DNA of 64,000 bases, taken from the NCBI GenBank assembly GCA_028023455.1, contig JAQFVV010000055.1, forward strand, positions 5,484,030 through 5,548,029, read 5' to 3'. Of the stretch, positions 23,341 through 34,999 are shown in pieces (position 1 is the stretch's first letter; every line of letters begins with the position of its first letter). Made by a program: the position numbers and the translations under genes. The DNA comes from Epiperipatus broadwayi. Taxonomy: Eukaryota > Onychophora > Udeonychophora > Euonychophora > Peripatidae. A model generated the notes under the pieces. That model worked only from the letters and a program-made list of their open reading frames with translations, did not search any database and had not been told where the DNA came from.

Positions 23341-23994
23341 CTCTTCCCCTGTATGATGTTAGGTAGAATTATTAACAGCATGAACAAGCGCATGAAATGG
23401 TGATGTTTTTATAACTGTAGTTATTCAGATCATGTGATCCTAGAGTAATCATGTGCTCTAAAGCCATATTCACATGTCCAAACTTTTTTTTAAAATTTAG
23501 TTAGCTTCTTAGAATTAATTCAGGAATCTTTAGTTCTCAATTCCACCACTCTTGCCACTGCACTAAACTGCATAAATTCTTGTATATTCCTTTTTCCTGG
23601 ATAATGTTAACATTAAGTGAATTCAAGCTTTTTAATAAACCTATACATTTTTATGGTTTGCACTAGATTTTGAGTCTACAATAATTTTCTTACTGAAGTA
23701 CTTTGCTTAATTTATTCATCTTAATTTGCATAATGTAATCACTTCTATTATTATTGGATCTTATTTATGTTCATAACTTTAGTCAGCACCAAGATATTTA
23801 TTGTACTATTGCCGTTCATTAAACAATTTTCATCCATTTTGCATTAATTGTATTTTGTTCAAATATATCAATTTAAACTGCTTCCCTTATAGATTTTCTT
23901 ATATTCTCTGTGAAGGTTTTGTATTTTATTACATAATGTGTAGTTCTTTAGCTATTTTTTTATATCTGCAAAATCTTGTAACTCATTTCTAACC

Positions 23995-24660
23995 TTAAAA
24001 TTTTTTATTAGTCATTCATTAGACTAGAGATTATCCGATAATGAAAAATATTTCTGTAGTGTAATTTTCATTACATCACTCTCACGCAAGATAGGGAATG
24101 GTTTCTATCCACTTTTAACAACTCATAGAAGGATGTGATCATAAACATATGACCAAATATGTGGAAAAGATCAATGATTCCCCCAAGATGCACATTTAAC
24201 ATGTCTTTGGTTATATGTTTATGATTACATCTTTCCACAGGTATTAAAAGTGGATAGAAACAGTCCCTACTTTGCGTGAGAGTAGTATAATGAAAATTAC
24301 ATTACAGAAGTATTATTCATTATTGGACAATCTGTAGTCTAATGGATGATTAATAAAAACTATTAAAATACTTTCATTAAGTGATTTATGTCAAAGTTAT
24401 AAGGGCAGCACATTTGACATATCAATTAAATTGTAGTAATTTGCTATCTAAATATAGATAAAGATATGTGTAAGAGTTTCTAACTGATGAGTGCTGGTTC
24501 AGCACAAAATATGCATCTTGGGGATCATAGATATTTTTCATATCTTTGGTCATATATTTATTATATTGTTCCACAAAATGTTAAAAGGGTATAGAAATCA
24601 GTCCCTACTTTGTGTGAGTATAGTGAAAATTACACTACACAAATATTATCATTTCTCACC
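23995..24660. repeat. Foldback pair plus a third partial copy
   Basis: The left arm (about 24020-24150) and right arm (about 24205-24350) are reverse complements sharing TGTAATTTTCATTA, CTCTCACGCAA, AGGGA, TTTCTATCCACTTTTAA and the ends TTAGACTA/TAGTCTAA. A third copy at about 24480-24655 repeats the right arm (AAATCAGTCCCTACTTTGTG, GTGAAAATTACACTAC). Confidence 0.8.
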
Positions 24661-25149
24661 TATTTCACAATTTCCCATCCAGTTGAAACTTTGCATACAT
24701 ATATATTGATGATAACGTATTTTTTTAGAATTTGCAAACAATTTAAAAATTAACAAAACATTAAAAAAAAATTTTATATGGGATTCGGTATTCTTTCCGA
24801 TACTGACATCTAGCAGTATTAAATTGTATAAAAACCTTTATTCATAACTTCTGGAATTACATAAAACTAAAAAGTAGAAAATAAAATAAAAAATGTTTAC
24901 AGAAATTTTTATTTCCATATATGCACTAAAAAGTAAAAAATAAATTTTCTTCTTATTTCACAAGTAAAAGCATGAGACAATTATGTTTAGAAATTCACAA
25001 ATCAATTCCTAAAAAATCATTTACATAAACTTGTAACTAATACCTATTTTGAATAAACTGGCATTAATGCAAGAAATTTGCATAAATATTTGGGAATGTG
25101 ACTTGTGAAATTCTAAATACGATTGCTCTCTTTTATTTACGAAAGAAAA

Positions 25150-25395
25150 CAGATGCAAAAACTCTCCATACAGTAGTGCCACTCAGTGCAAGCCAGGGTA
25201 ATCAATGGATGCAAGGTTTGTGCATAAGCATATGAAATTTATGAATAGGCACTAGATGGGAATTTTACGCCCAAACCTTCTTGCATCCATTAATTACTCT
25301 GGCTTGCACTGAGTGGCGCTACTATATGGAGTTTTGCCTGTTTAAACAGCTTGTGTAAGCATAATGAATGGTGATCATGTGATGTTATTTAAGAA
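25150..25395. repeat. F1 foldback pair without ribozyme core
   Basis: CAGTGCAAGCCAGGGTAATC on the left arm and GATTACTCTGGCTTGCACTG on the right arm mark inverted F1 3' halves whose junction is near 25240. The right copy continues into AACAGCTTGTGTAAGCATAA and GGTGATCATGTGATGTT, the tail seen after several F1 copies. Confidence 0.82.
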
Positions 25396-25789
25396 AGCTG
25401 AAAAAAAAATTTTTTTAATGCTTTTACATGAATTAAACTATTTCTATAAAAATTTTAGTTTTAAAAGTATAAATTTTAATGTCTGCTTACACTTTCACAT
25501 TCTTATTATTTAAATATATCTTTTGCATTTCGTAAATAATTATCATAAAAAATATACACTGCATAACGGTAAACTAATATATATAACAAATAAATAACTT
25601 GTGTTTATACCTGTTAAGTGGATACAAAAACTAGGTAGCATATTGGATTGATAATTTAATACAGGTTATTCTACAATTTTTTATTTATACTGTGTATTTT
25701 AAAAATATGTACATAGTATTTTTTATTGATGTTTATACCATAATTTTTAAATTGAACATAGGGGTATATATAATATGTTTAAAATACAC

Positions 25790-25900
25790 GAGCATGCTAA
25801 TAGTTCTTAAGAAGCTTTTATGAATATCCCTATCCTCAGACTGATTTCTAGCTCTGGCTGTCATCATTGAGATGCTAGGACATTCAGGTATTATATTTAA
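25790..25900 (-). repeat. F2 hammerhead-type repeat, core mutated
   Basis: On the minus strand the order is CTCAATGATGA, CAGCCAGAGCT, AGAAATCAGTC, TGAGGATAGGGATATTC, AAAAGCTTCTTAAGAACTAT. This matches F2 (54737-54900), but the first core base is A instead of C and stem III is weakened, so cleavage activity is doubtful. Confidence 0.7.
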
Positions 25901-26129
25901 AAATACCAGGTCAAGCCCCAGCATTTATCTAAGTTACCTATTAAGTAGAAAATCTGAAATTTTCAGACATCCATGCTTTCAAATCCAGTTATCTAACTTA
26001 AATGGCCATATGGTACTGAACCATTTGGCTATTTAAGTTAAATAGATGGATTTGAAGACATATGGTTGTCCGAAATTTTCAGATTTTGTACTTAATAGGT
26101 ATTAATTATGTATCTCCACATATACACTT

Positions 26130-26800
26130 TAATAACTGAAACACAGGCTTCATATATACCATGTGTCTATATATGTAATATAGGGTATATGAGCACAGAC
26201 TTTCACATGACCCACCACTCTATCTAATAACACTGATACACTCAAGCACATATATGCTGAAAAGATAAATAATCACCAATATACTTATTTCATGCTAAAC
26301 CAGCAATCATCAGTTGGCCCAGATTATCATCTCCCACACATATATACTATAAGTACTCAGATATATATTAAGATAGACAATCTTCATACTTTAATGGACT
26401 GGCTCCAACCTACTACATACTCCAACTCTTCAACCGTCCATCCAATTGAAAATCTGATGATGGAATGCTCGAAGGCCACCCTAAGGCCGAGATTCTTGTC
26501 ACACCCATGTTGACCCAAGGTCAATCTGAACCCCACATGTACAGGACATAATCCATTAAATACATATGCAAGGATGGGCAGACATCTCTATAATGTAATA
26601 ACTGAAACACAGGCTTCATATATACCATGTGTCTATATATGTAATATAGGGTATATGAGCACAGACTTTCACAAGACCCATCACTCTCCACTCTATCTAA
26701 TAACACTGGTGCTTGAGTGTATCAGTGTTATTAGATAGAGTGGAGAGTGGTGGGTCATGTGAAAGTCTGTGCTCATATACCCTATATTACATATACACTT
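26130..26800. repeat. Composite direct and inverted repeats around 26.1-26.8 kb
   Basis: A block containing TGAAACACAGGCTTCATATA and GGGTATATGAGCACAGACTT occurs at about 26136-26225 and again directly at about 26597-26690. An inverted copy follows at about 26720-26800, with TATCAGTGTTATTAGATAGA mirroring TCTATCTAATAACACTGATA. The middle (26270-26560) is a copy of repeat family D, with CTGATGATGGAATGCTC and CCCATGTTGACC, also seen at 32800-33130. Confidence 0.75.
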
Positions 26801-26839
26801 TAATGCAAAATTTTTTTTATATAATTCCTAACAGTTTAT

Positions 26840-26950
26840 ATATGGGGATATTCAGAAAAGCTTAAGAGCTATTAGCAAGCTCATTATTTAACATTTGCAG
26901 CACAAGCTTATTAAATTAAGTCATGTGATATATGACTTTATTTCCTTGCA
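26840..26950 (+). repeat. F2 repeat 3' part
   Basis: GGGATATTCAGAAAAGCTTA, AGAGCTATTAGCA, CTCATTAT and TTAAATTAAGTCATGTGAT match the 3' half of F2 at 54841-54945. The ribozyme core is not included. Confidence 0.7.
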
Positions 26951-26959
26951 ATATACATG

Positions 26960-29900
26960 TTATATAAAGTTCGCTACCAATCTTGAATGTTATTAATACG
27001 AAACTGACAAGAAATGATGTGAATGGGTGGAAGTGGGGAAAAGGATGTAATCTTATTTTTTGAAGTATACTGAAAATAAAAAACAACTGTTTATAAACTT
27101 GTATGTTAATGACTAACTTATCTGAAAAATGAAATGATTTCAAAATACATGCATACTGCGTGTGATTTTCTATGCTGATAAATGATTGAGATATCGTGCA
27201 GCTGAAATGAAGAATGCACTAATAAAAAACACCATGAAAATGGGCTATCAGCAGATATTCATTTACAAGCTTTATTATAGTGGATACAATTGATTACTAG
27301 TAATGGTGGATTTAACAAGCTGAAGGGTTATGTGATATAGATTTGTTTCATTCCTGCGTGTGGTATAATTCATTTGCTAAATAAATTTATTCAACTTCCA
27401 GTGTTTATAATTTTAGGAATTTTAACAATTTCAGTTCCCTATCCAAAAATAAATGCTATTAACATTTTTCATGTGAAGCAATTTTATAAAGTGTGAAGCT
27501 GAATATATCAAAATAAAAAAGGGTAATTAAAATAATTTTGAAACATTAATTCTGATAAAAACTTGATTAGATTTATGATTAAGAATTACTATATATTTGT
27601 AATTTGTTGACAAACACATAATGATGTTCACTATATTTACAATAATTAAAAATTAGAATCTCAAAATAAATAAAATATCAACCAAATGGCACAAATGATA
27701 TTATTATAAGCTGGTTTATGGTTATTACAATTTAATTTACAAGCATCAACCTTTCTGCATCCAATCTTTGATGCAACCAGTTCCGATAAATACTTTAATG
27801 ACTATTACTCATCATTTAGTAAATTAAAAAATATCCCTAGCCCAGATGTGAACTTTAAATCTTGGTTAAAAATTAATTACAAGTCTCAAACTTTCTGCAC
27901 TCATAACTTTGAAACCAACGACTTCATATAAATCCTTTAATGATTATTAATAATTATTTATTAAACTAGAAATTATCTCTAGCCCAGATACATAATTTAA
28001 AACTTAATTATCATTTATAGTATATTCACCATCTTAAATATCAACTAGCATTTAAAAATTTCAAAATCTTGTTTAAACTAAATATGACGTAGCAAAATAT
28101 AACTGTCCACCTTTGCACTAAGCTTCCAAAATTTATATACTTAAATTGTTTATCCAAAACATTTATATACTTCCTTAACCATTTTTAGTAAATTGAATTT
28201 ATAAAAAGGAACATTAGTATAATTATTAGCAGACTAATATAATTCAAACAACTTTTTTGTAATTTTCTACACAATATTTCTTGTGCTATACTCTTTTCTG
28301 TAAAACACAGCTTTTACTTCATTATTTGATGTTTTATTATTGTTTACTTTAAGATTCCAATTTTTGATTATTACATTATATTTCTATGTTTTATTTATGT
28401 ATAATTTATTAATATTTTACTATCCATTTCATGTTTATTCTTTCTAATCAAAGATGTGCCTTTTAAATCATTCTTGGTATTTCTGTTTTTGGTTTTAACT
28501 TGTAGTCTTTATTGATATGAGGATTATGTAAAATTATCTGAATTTGTTCAATAATCAATCACCAGATGGATTTTATGTCACTATTGTAAAATTCCCAAGC
28601 TTAAGCAATGAGCACCTCTCCACTTTGGCGCCATTTAGTGTAAACTTGAGAAAACAGTAATTATCAGATGCATATACAACTCCTGTATTTAGTGGTTAAA
28701 TCCTCAACTTCAGGATTAAAAGTTGGAAGGAATACAAACATGCATCCAGCAACTATTTGCCAAGTTGAAAACAATAAAAGACATAGTTACTGAACTGAGT
28801 TCAGATCTATATTTATGCAAGCAGACTGAACTCAGATTCAAAAACTTTAGGCCAATTTAAATTCAAGTTTTCAACTTGGCAATTGGAGGTAAAGGTAGTT
28901 GCTGGATGCATTCCTTCAAATTTTGAATCCCATACCTCATTGAAGGAGAAAAAAAGGCCCAAAACCAATCTGACGAATGGGGATTTTATATACATTTTCT
29001 AATCACTGACTACTTAAGCTTAAACTAGATGGTACTCAAGGCAGAACTGCAGGTTGTCAACACCATGCAGTTTTTGGAGGTTACGAGATGCATATATACT
29101 AAATGGATGCAAGGCAAGTCTGGACAAGAGTATATTCTGGATCCACATCAGACGGGATTTTCTTTACCGCAAGATCAAAAATTTTGAATTTTACTGTGAA
29201 TTTTCTTAGATATATACTATTTTATTTTTATAACGTATATTATACATGGTCATTTCAATGTCAAAAAAAAAAAAGAATAGAAAGATTTGTCAGAATTACT
29301 ATGGATATAATTAAAAAATGAAAATGTAATTACATGAAACACAACCCCACTGTTAGTTAGTGCAATGATCGATATCTCTATGACAACTACACCATGTTTG
29401 ATTGATATCTCTATGACAACTACACCATGTGTTAATTTAGATGATTATGTCAGTAAGATAAAAGAAAATGGTGAGAATGAAAGAATAATGATGGTCAATT
29501 TAGTTATAAATGTTCATAAATAAAAAAAAAAACCCCAAATGGCTTTATTTTTTGAGAAGTTCGTAAAACACTAGTGCTGGAAGTACCAGAACTGGAGTCA
29601 ACTCTAGGGTACAAGGGTTCCTATACCCACAAGTGTTACAGGAAGCTCCAGGGGATATCAGTAGCTAAATAAGTATATTATACTATTAATGTATTCCAAA
29701 AATAGTTATCAACATTTCCAGGCTATTCCATATTAGTGCTGCCTGTTTAGCCACACCAACAATATCTCAGGTCTCTTTTGGACATATAGGCTAGACTTTT
29801 TTTCTTACTGCAATGCCCAATAACTCAAAATGCACAGTTAACACTCAATGCAGCTAGTGAAAAAGCCAAATGGCACCTCCTTGAGGCTCAGCTCCAGGCA

Positions 29901-30480
29901 TCTACACCTGTGCACGACATAGTGCATGGTACACTAATCCAACCGCTTTCTTATAATAAATAGGAGGTACCGGATACTTTATTAAAAGAGCAAAGCGGTA
30001 CAAAAGCCAAAAAGATTGGGAATCCCTGTTAGTGGGTAATTTTTTAAAGAAGGGGATAACATCATTATTTTTGTCTCTAGTTTTTGTGCCCAAAATAATA
30101 AAACTACTGCGGTAGTTGCACAGACTTGGAAAGCTCATGAACTTCCAAAAATTTCATTTCAAAGCATAAACCCATGATCAATAGATCACAATCTAGCTTT
30201 GCCATTTTCTATAATCGAACTTTTCGAGAACCCCAAAGCAATAAACCATTTGATTATTTTTTACTCATGTAATATTACACCTAAATGATTTAATGTTGAT
30301 TATTTTAAAAATGGCCACATACTACATCTTAAAATAACCTCATTATAAACAATTGTCAGTGAAATATCACAGCTTAAAAACATGGTGTTAAAAAATTAAA
30401 TGTATCAATTATTACTAATAATAATTGAGAAATTAAAACTGGCAGTAACGTTGTTAGAAATAAAAATTAGCTTAACACAA
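26960..30480. other. Long AT-rich stretch without supported genes
   Basis: 27.2-28.5 kb is very A/T-rich with no repeat that I recognise. Around 28660-29060 there is inverted text (for example TAGTTGCTGGATGCAT near 28897 against ATGCATCCAGCAACTA near 28741). At 29368-29430 a short direct duplication repeats TTGATATCTCTATGACAACTACACCATG-type text. The minus-strand frame at 29902-30138 has no family that I recognise. Confidence 0.45.
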
Positions 30481-30484
30481 TAGC

Positions 30485-30665
30485 ACAAAATTACTGCTTT
30501 CTAATGGGAGATGTCTGAACCTACCCTAGCACCTCTCTGAAGAATGCCAGAACATGAAACCATGGTCAGAGGTTGGGGGGGGGGGGTCCTGACAGAGATA
30601 TTTTAAATGCTTTCTCTAGCTAAGCATCTATCACAAAGCTTGTCGAAGAATTGGCAATCCTCATT
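30485..30665 (-). repeat. Dispersed repeat, family E (copy 2)
   Basis: Reverse-oriented counterpart of 8235-8396. The minus strand reads GAGGATTGCCAATTCTTCG, CAAGCTTTGTG, GCTTAGCTAGAGAAAGC, CCTCTGACCATGGTTTCATG and CTTCAGAGAGGTGCTAGG. A G10 tract lies at about 30577-30586 on the plus strand. Confidence 0.7.
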
Positions 30666-30989
30666 GTTTATAACTTTCAAGCTTAAAAGAATAGGGTCAT
30701 GTGATCTATGACTCTTATTTTGACTATTAATTGGATTGTATGTTTTTTAATTTATTAATTGAGTCAATCTCTGTAATTTTTGTCTTTTTATTTGTACACA
30801 ATCCATTCTTTATTCTGCAAATTCAGCATAAAATCCTAAACTTAGTGAACTACATGCAAGCACACTCACACTTACAATATCATATGAATTCTAAGGCAGT
30901 ATGTCTATTCATCCTCCATTCCATTTCAAATAACGAATAACCATGACCACCCACAAGCAAAAAAGATTCACGATCCCCAATGTATGTAT

Positions 30990-31260
30990 TTCATGTAGAA
31001 CTAGTACTCATCAGTTAGCCCAGATCATAACCTCCCACACATATTTACAATGTGCTAGGCTTATATTAAGATAGCAATTCCTCAAACTTTAATGGACAGG
31101 CTTCAATCTTCTCACCCATCCAACTATTCAACTGTTCATTTCATTAAAAAAAACCAATGATAATAAAATGAAATGGTTAAATAGTTAGAAGGGTGAGAAG
31201 ATTGAAGTCTGTCCATCAAGGTTTGAGAAATTGCTATCTTAATATAAGCAGAGCTCCAAT
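30990..31260. repeat. Foldback repeat, family D
   Basis: The arms are about 31062-31145 and 31163-31250, with AATCTTCTCACCC against GGGTGAGAAGATT and AAACTTTAATGGACAGGCTT against AAGTCTGTCCATCAAGGTTT. The left text (TAATGGACAGGCTTCA, CCACACAT) also occurs at 26320-26410 and 32900-32990. Confidence 0.75.
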
Positions 31261-31301
31261 TGTATATATGTGTGAGATTATGATTTGGCCCAATTGATAA
31301 G

Positions 31302-31572
31302 TGCTAGTTCTGCACGAAATACATATATTGATGATCAAGTGATTGTTTCACATGTGGACATATGTATTGGTTGTTCGAGATTGAGTAATGAATGCTAGTT
31401 CTGCATGAAATACATATATTGATGATCATGTGATTGTTTCACATGTGGACATATGTATTGGTTGTTTGGGATTGAGTAATGAGTGCTAGTTCTGCACGAA
31501 ATAGATATATTGATGATCAAGTGATTGTTTCACATGTGGACATATGTATTGGTTGTTTGAGATTGAGTAGAT
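31302..31572. repeat. 91-bp minisatellite, three copies
   Basis: Units begin TGCTAGTTCTGCACGAAATA at 31302, 31393 and 31484, a strict 91-bp period. Each has TATTGATGATCA, TGATTGTTTCACATGTGG, ACATATGTATTGGTTGTT and GATTGAGTA. Divergence is only a few bases per unit. Confidence 0.92.
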
Positions 31573-32579
31573 GAATAGACTGTAAAATCCTAAGTTCAAA
31601 TCTCTCCAATTAAATATTACATGAAAAAAGCATCCAGTTTTTTATGTTCTCAAATTAACCATTCACAACTCTTTACCTGATTTCTGCAATTTGAATCATT
31701 ATAGGAATTCTTATCACTGACACATTTTTTTTAAATATACTTTTCTTTCAATAACTACTCTACATTGGTTACATCCCCACACATACAGAAAAATAATCCT
31801 GTTACACCCTTTTGTGCTTAATTTATTGCAAATGTATTATTATTACATTTAAACTTCCAAAAGAGCTGAAAGTTTCAACTGTCTAATAGTTTTCCTCAGT
31901 AGTAAAAAAGAACTCTGAAGAAGACTGATGGACAGTCAAAACTATCAGCTATTTTAGAAGTATAAATATAATAAAATATTGTATACCACTGTTATATACA
32001 TATCAGTGGGTTCACATTATTTGTTTATATATACATTTCAAGTGAGATGATGAATATTTATGGTTGACATTAAAGTGATAAACAAAACAGGGAGCAGAGA
32101 AATGAAGCAAAAAGTATAAGACTTTGCACAGTATTTCAGACGGGCCCCACAATAGAAAATCAAGAAATCAAATTTAATTGAATCTCCGATCTCAGGCTTT
32201 ATTTAACCTTTATTACTGGACACTAAAATGCTGTATATCCGAGAGAAATGTTTGCTTTTTCATACATTTTATCCTGCTATTTTTACTAACTTCTCTCATA
32301 AATGCGATGAGAAAATGAATGAATTATAAATGAAATATCTGGGTGAATTGTAATCCCTAGATATCAGTAATTACAACAAAACCTGACATATGCATTAAAA
32401 TGAATTCCAGGCAATGTATGCATAAATAGGTCTTAACATATGCACTGATGCATAAGAATACTAAATTCTTGTTGTTTTTGGTATATTTGATATATATATA
32501 TTGAATACATAAAAATAATAGGACATAAAAAGGAGTCAATTTATAATGGGGTTTATATGATAAACTATTTTATGTATTC

Positions 32580-32660
32580 ATGTATTATATATATTCAGTT
32601 CTGAAGAAGACTATTAGTCAGTCAAAACTGTCAGACTGATAAAGTTAAATAAAACAAGCA
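32580..32660 (+). repeat. CTGAAGA stem-loop repeat remnant (family F3-like)
   Basis: TTCTGAAGAAGACTATTAG, then TCAGTCAAAACTGTCAG, at about 32599-32635. It has the same layout as 31911-31950 (TCTGAAGAAGACTGATGG, ACAGTCAAAAC). Both look like diverged hammerhead or Penelope terminal sequence with G12 mutated. Confidence 0.5.
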
Positions 32661-32789
32661 CTGTTACGGTGAAAGAGAAGTGGATTTCAATAATTATTTA
32701 TAATTTAATCTATGGATATAGATATATGTCGAAAGAAAGAATATAAATTCTTATTTACTAAAAATGAGATTAATTATAGGGGATTTGAA

Positions 32790-33180
32790 CACAGATTTCC
32801 AAGCTCCCTTCAACTATCCATTCTATCTCGTACAACTGATACACATGACCACACACGTGAAAATAATAAATGATCTCCAATATATGTATTTTGTGCTGAA
32901 CCAGCATGATCTTCCACACATACATCTAATCAGTCCTCGGTTTATATTATGATAGCAAATCTTCAAACTTTAATGGACAGGCTTCACTCAACTCCACTTT
33001 CCAACTCTTCAGCCATCCATACCATTGAAAATCTGATGATGGAACACCCAAATCCCTTGTTGACGCCAATATTATTATCATGCCCATGTTGATCTTATTT
33101 ATCTTTTCATGTGTGTGGCCATGTGTATCGGTAGTATTAGAGAAAGTGGATAGCAGAAAGGAGTTTGAAAGTCTTTGTTC
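32790..33180. repeat. Dispersed repeat, family D
   Basis: Shares CCACACATA, AAACTTTAATGGACAGGCTT, TTGAAAATCTGATGATGGAA and CCCATGTTGA with 26320-26515. At about 33030 the text CTGATGATGGAACACCC is followed by AAAT, reminiscent of a decayed hammerhead core. The minus-strand frame at 32947-33210 is a repeat read-through, not a gene. Confidence 0.7.
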
Positions 33181-33388
33181 AAATCCCTTATAATGACATC
33201 TAAACTCCAAGCATATAAATTATAATTGTATTCAAATATTACAGAAGATTTTAAAATATATAAATGTTTACTCTTAAAAAGCTGGTTGAGGTAGTAAGAG
33301 ATTGAGACAAGTTTTCCCTTGATCTCTTACTACTTAACTCTTATCATATTAAGATATACACATACACACTTGTATTATAAATATAGTA

Positions 33389-33394
33389 TTTATT
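33389..33394 (-). terminator. Candidate polyadenylation signal of CTPS
   Basis: AATAAA on the minus strand, about 250 bases after the CTPS stop codon at 33641. It is the first canonical hexamer that I see downstream. Confidence 0.4.
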
Positions 33395-33640
33395 TTGTGT
33401 CATGATATAAGTAATTTTGAATAGCTGTACTAAATTAAAAAAAATATTTCATATATACAAACAATTTTTTTTTCTTTTTTTAAAACTAAATTTATAAAAA
33501 AATAGTTAATTAAAATCGATAGCGAATTTCAAATACGTTTTTACAAGCTGTTACTATTATAGTATAAAAATGAGAATCTTTTCAAACAGGAAAGAAAAAA
33601 ATAATAAGTACATGATATTAAGAAAATAATCCCTGATTAT

Positions 33641-33864
33641 CTATAATCCTTTATTGCTTCCAATGTGATTAAATAATAAGAGTTCTTCATCTGAGGAATC
33701 GCTTTCTGCAATTGTGCTACGTGGAGACAAGCGACATCCTCGTGAGATGTAAGTATGTAGTTTATTGCAAGCTGCTAATAGAAGGCCAAGATAAGGAGGA
33801 GACGGCTTCAACGGTCGAGAAATGTATTCAGGATGATACTGTACAGCCACAAAATAAGGATGAT
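33641..33864 (-). CDS. CTPS: CTP synthase, last coding exon (C-terminal glutaminase domain)
   Basis: CTP synthase makes CTP from UTP, ATP and glutamine in the cytosol. This exon begins after the acceptor CCTATTGCAG and completes the split codon A|AT (Asn). It then encodes 73 residues starting [20 protein letters not shown] and [10 protein letters not shown]. The His-Pro-Glu in QYHPEY supplies the His and Glu of the class I glutamine amidotransferase Cys-His-Glu triad that releases ammonia for the synthase site. The [12 protein letters not shown] stretch is close to animal CTPS1/2 and intact. The tail after GCRLSPR is Ser/Asp/Glu-rich (AESDSSDEE), in the position of the phosphorylated regulatory tail of animal CTPS. 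The stop codon is TAA at 33641-33643. No decay was seen. Confidence 0.93.
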
Positions 33865-33976
33865 CTGCAATAGGATAAGATTTTTCATTTAATCCTACAA
33901 TCGGTAAATCCATATATGCACAGTATGTCCCAATGAAAAAATAACCGGTGATTGGTTCTGTCTTCAAGCGACTTAC

Positions 33977-34400
33977 AGCACCATTTCTGAATCAATGCAT
34001 GCATTCCATAGCGATGTAGTTTAGCTATTCACCACAAAAACTGTAAGGCACTAAAGCGTCTGGGTAACAAGTCACAATATAAAATATGATTGTGTTTAAT
34101 ACCTCAACCCATGATAAAACGAGCTATCATTAAATCGTTTTAAATTGGGAAAAAGGTTAATGAAATGTTTGAAATGATTCAAACTGTATTTCAGCTGGTT
34201 TGCAAGATTTTGTGATAGAAGGAAAGGTGATCAAAAGTATAAACCACATTGTCACATTTCGTGTCATAATTTATGATCTAGCTGCAGTTGTACCTTAAAA
34301 GTTTTGCAGTAAATAATTAAACTATATCACAATGTAACACATACACTGATTTAGAGATGGTGCTTTAGATAGATTAGAGAAGATTGGTCATCTTTTCACT
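33977..34400. repeat. Foldback repeat, family C (in CTPS intron)
   Basis: AGCACCATTTCTGAATCA near 33977 is mirrored near 34346-34365 by GATTTAGAGATGGTGCT, and TAGTTTAGCTATT is mirrored by AATAATTAAACTA. The family also occurs at about 19190-19560 and 38830-39310. It begins about 110 bases upstream of the CTPS last exon, just outside the splice acceptor region. Confidence 0.75.
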
Positions 34401-34696
34401 GAGCTACTGTGTGTTTCAAAAACTTTTTACACATTACACAATAAATATTCAATCTGAAAGCACACTTGTTAATTTGTAACAGTTAGGCATAAACAAATAC
34501 AATGCCCAGCATTTAAATTGTACAAAAATAAACTTAAACCAATAAAAAAAATAATAATAATAAAGAAAACAATTACATAAAATGCTTAGTCAATGATAAA
34601 ATTTTAACATCTCAAACTTTCATAAATTTTGACTTTTCAATTTCACAAAATTCTAATTGCTTATTTTCAACATAAATAATAATAGCTCAATATAAA

Positions 34697-34978
34697 TGAA
34701 TTCTATTTATCCACTCTACTTTGAACACTTTTTAGAAAAAAAAACTTTTATTGTACATATATTCATATAATCTTATGTTTTGACTGTCCTGCAGTCTTCT
34801 TCAGAGTCACATTTACGTTAATTTTTTAAAAGTAAAAAAACACTTTAATTTAAAGTAAATGTGGTTTTGAAGAAGACTACAGGCCAATCGAAATGTAAGA
34901 CAAGTAATATGCATATATGTACAATAAAAGGTTTTTGATAAAATGTGTTCAAAGTAAAGTGGATAAATTCAATTTATA
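34697..34978. repeat. Foldback with CTGAAGA-type core (family F3-like)
   Basis: Arms at about 34697-34822 and 34855-34978: TATCCACTCTACTTTGAACA is mirrored by TGTTCAAAGTAAAGTGGATA. The minus strand of the left arm reads CTCTGAAGAAGACTGC, AGGACAGTC, AAAAC. The right arm reads TTTGAAGAAGACTAC, AGGCCAATC, GAAAT. Confidence 0.8.
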
Positions 34979-34999
34979 TAAAATATTACAGCAAAATAA

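Noticed and set aside
24009-24350. CRISPR-like or palindromic array
   Set aside because: Eukaryotic DNA; the pattern is a single foldback pair and not a regularly spaced repeat array.
29902-30138. 78-codon minus-strand frame as a retroelement protein
   Set aside because: No RT, integrase, protease or gag motif can be read; left unassigned.
32947-33210. 87-codon minus-strand frame as a candidate gene
   Set aside because: It lies in repeat family D, copies of which elsewhere are not open in this frame.
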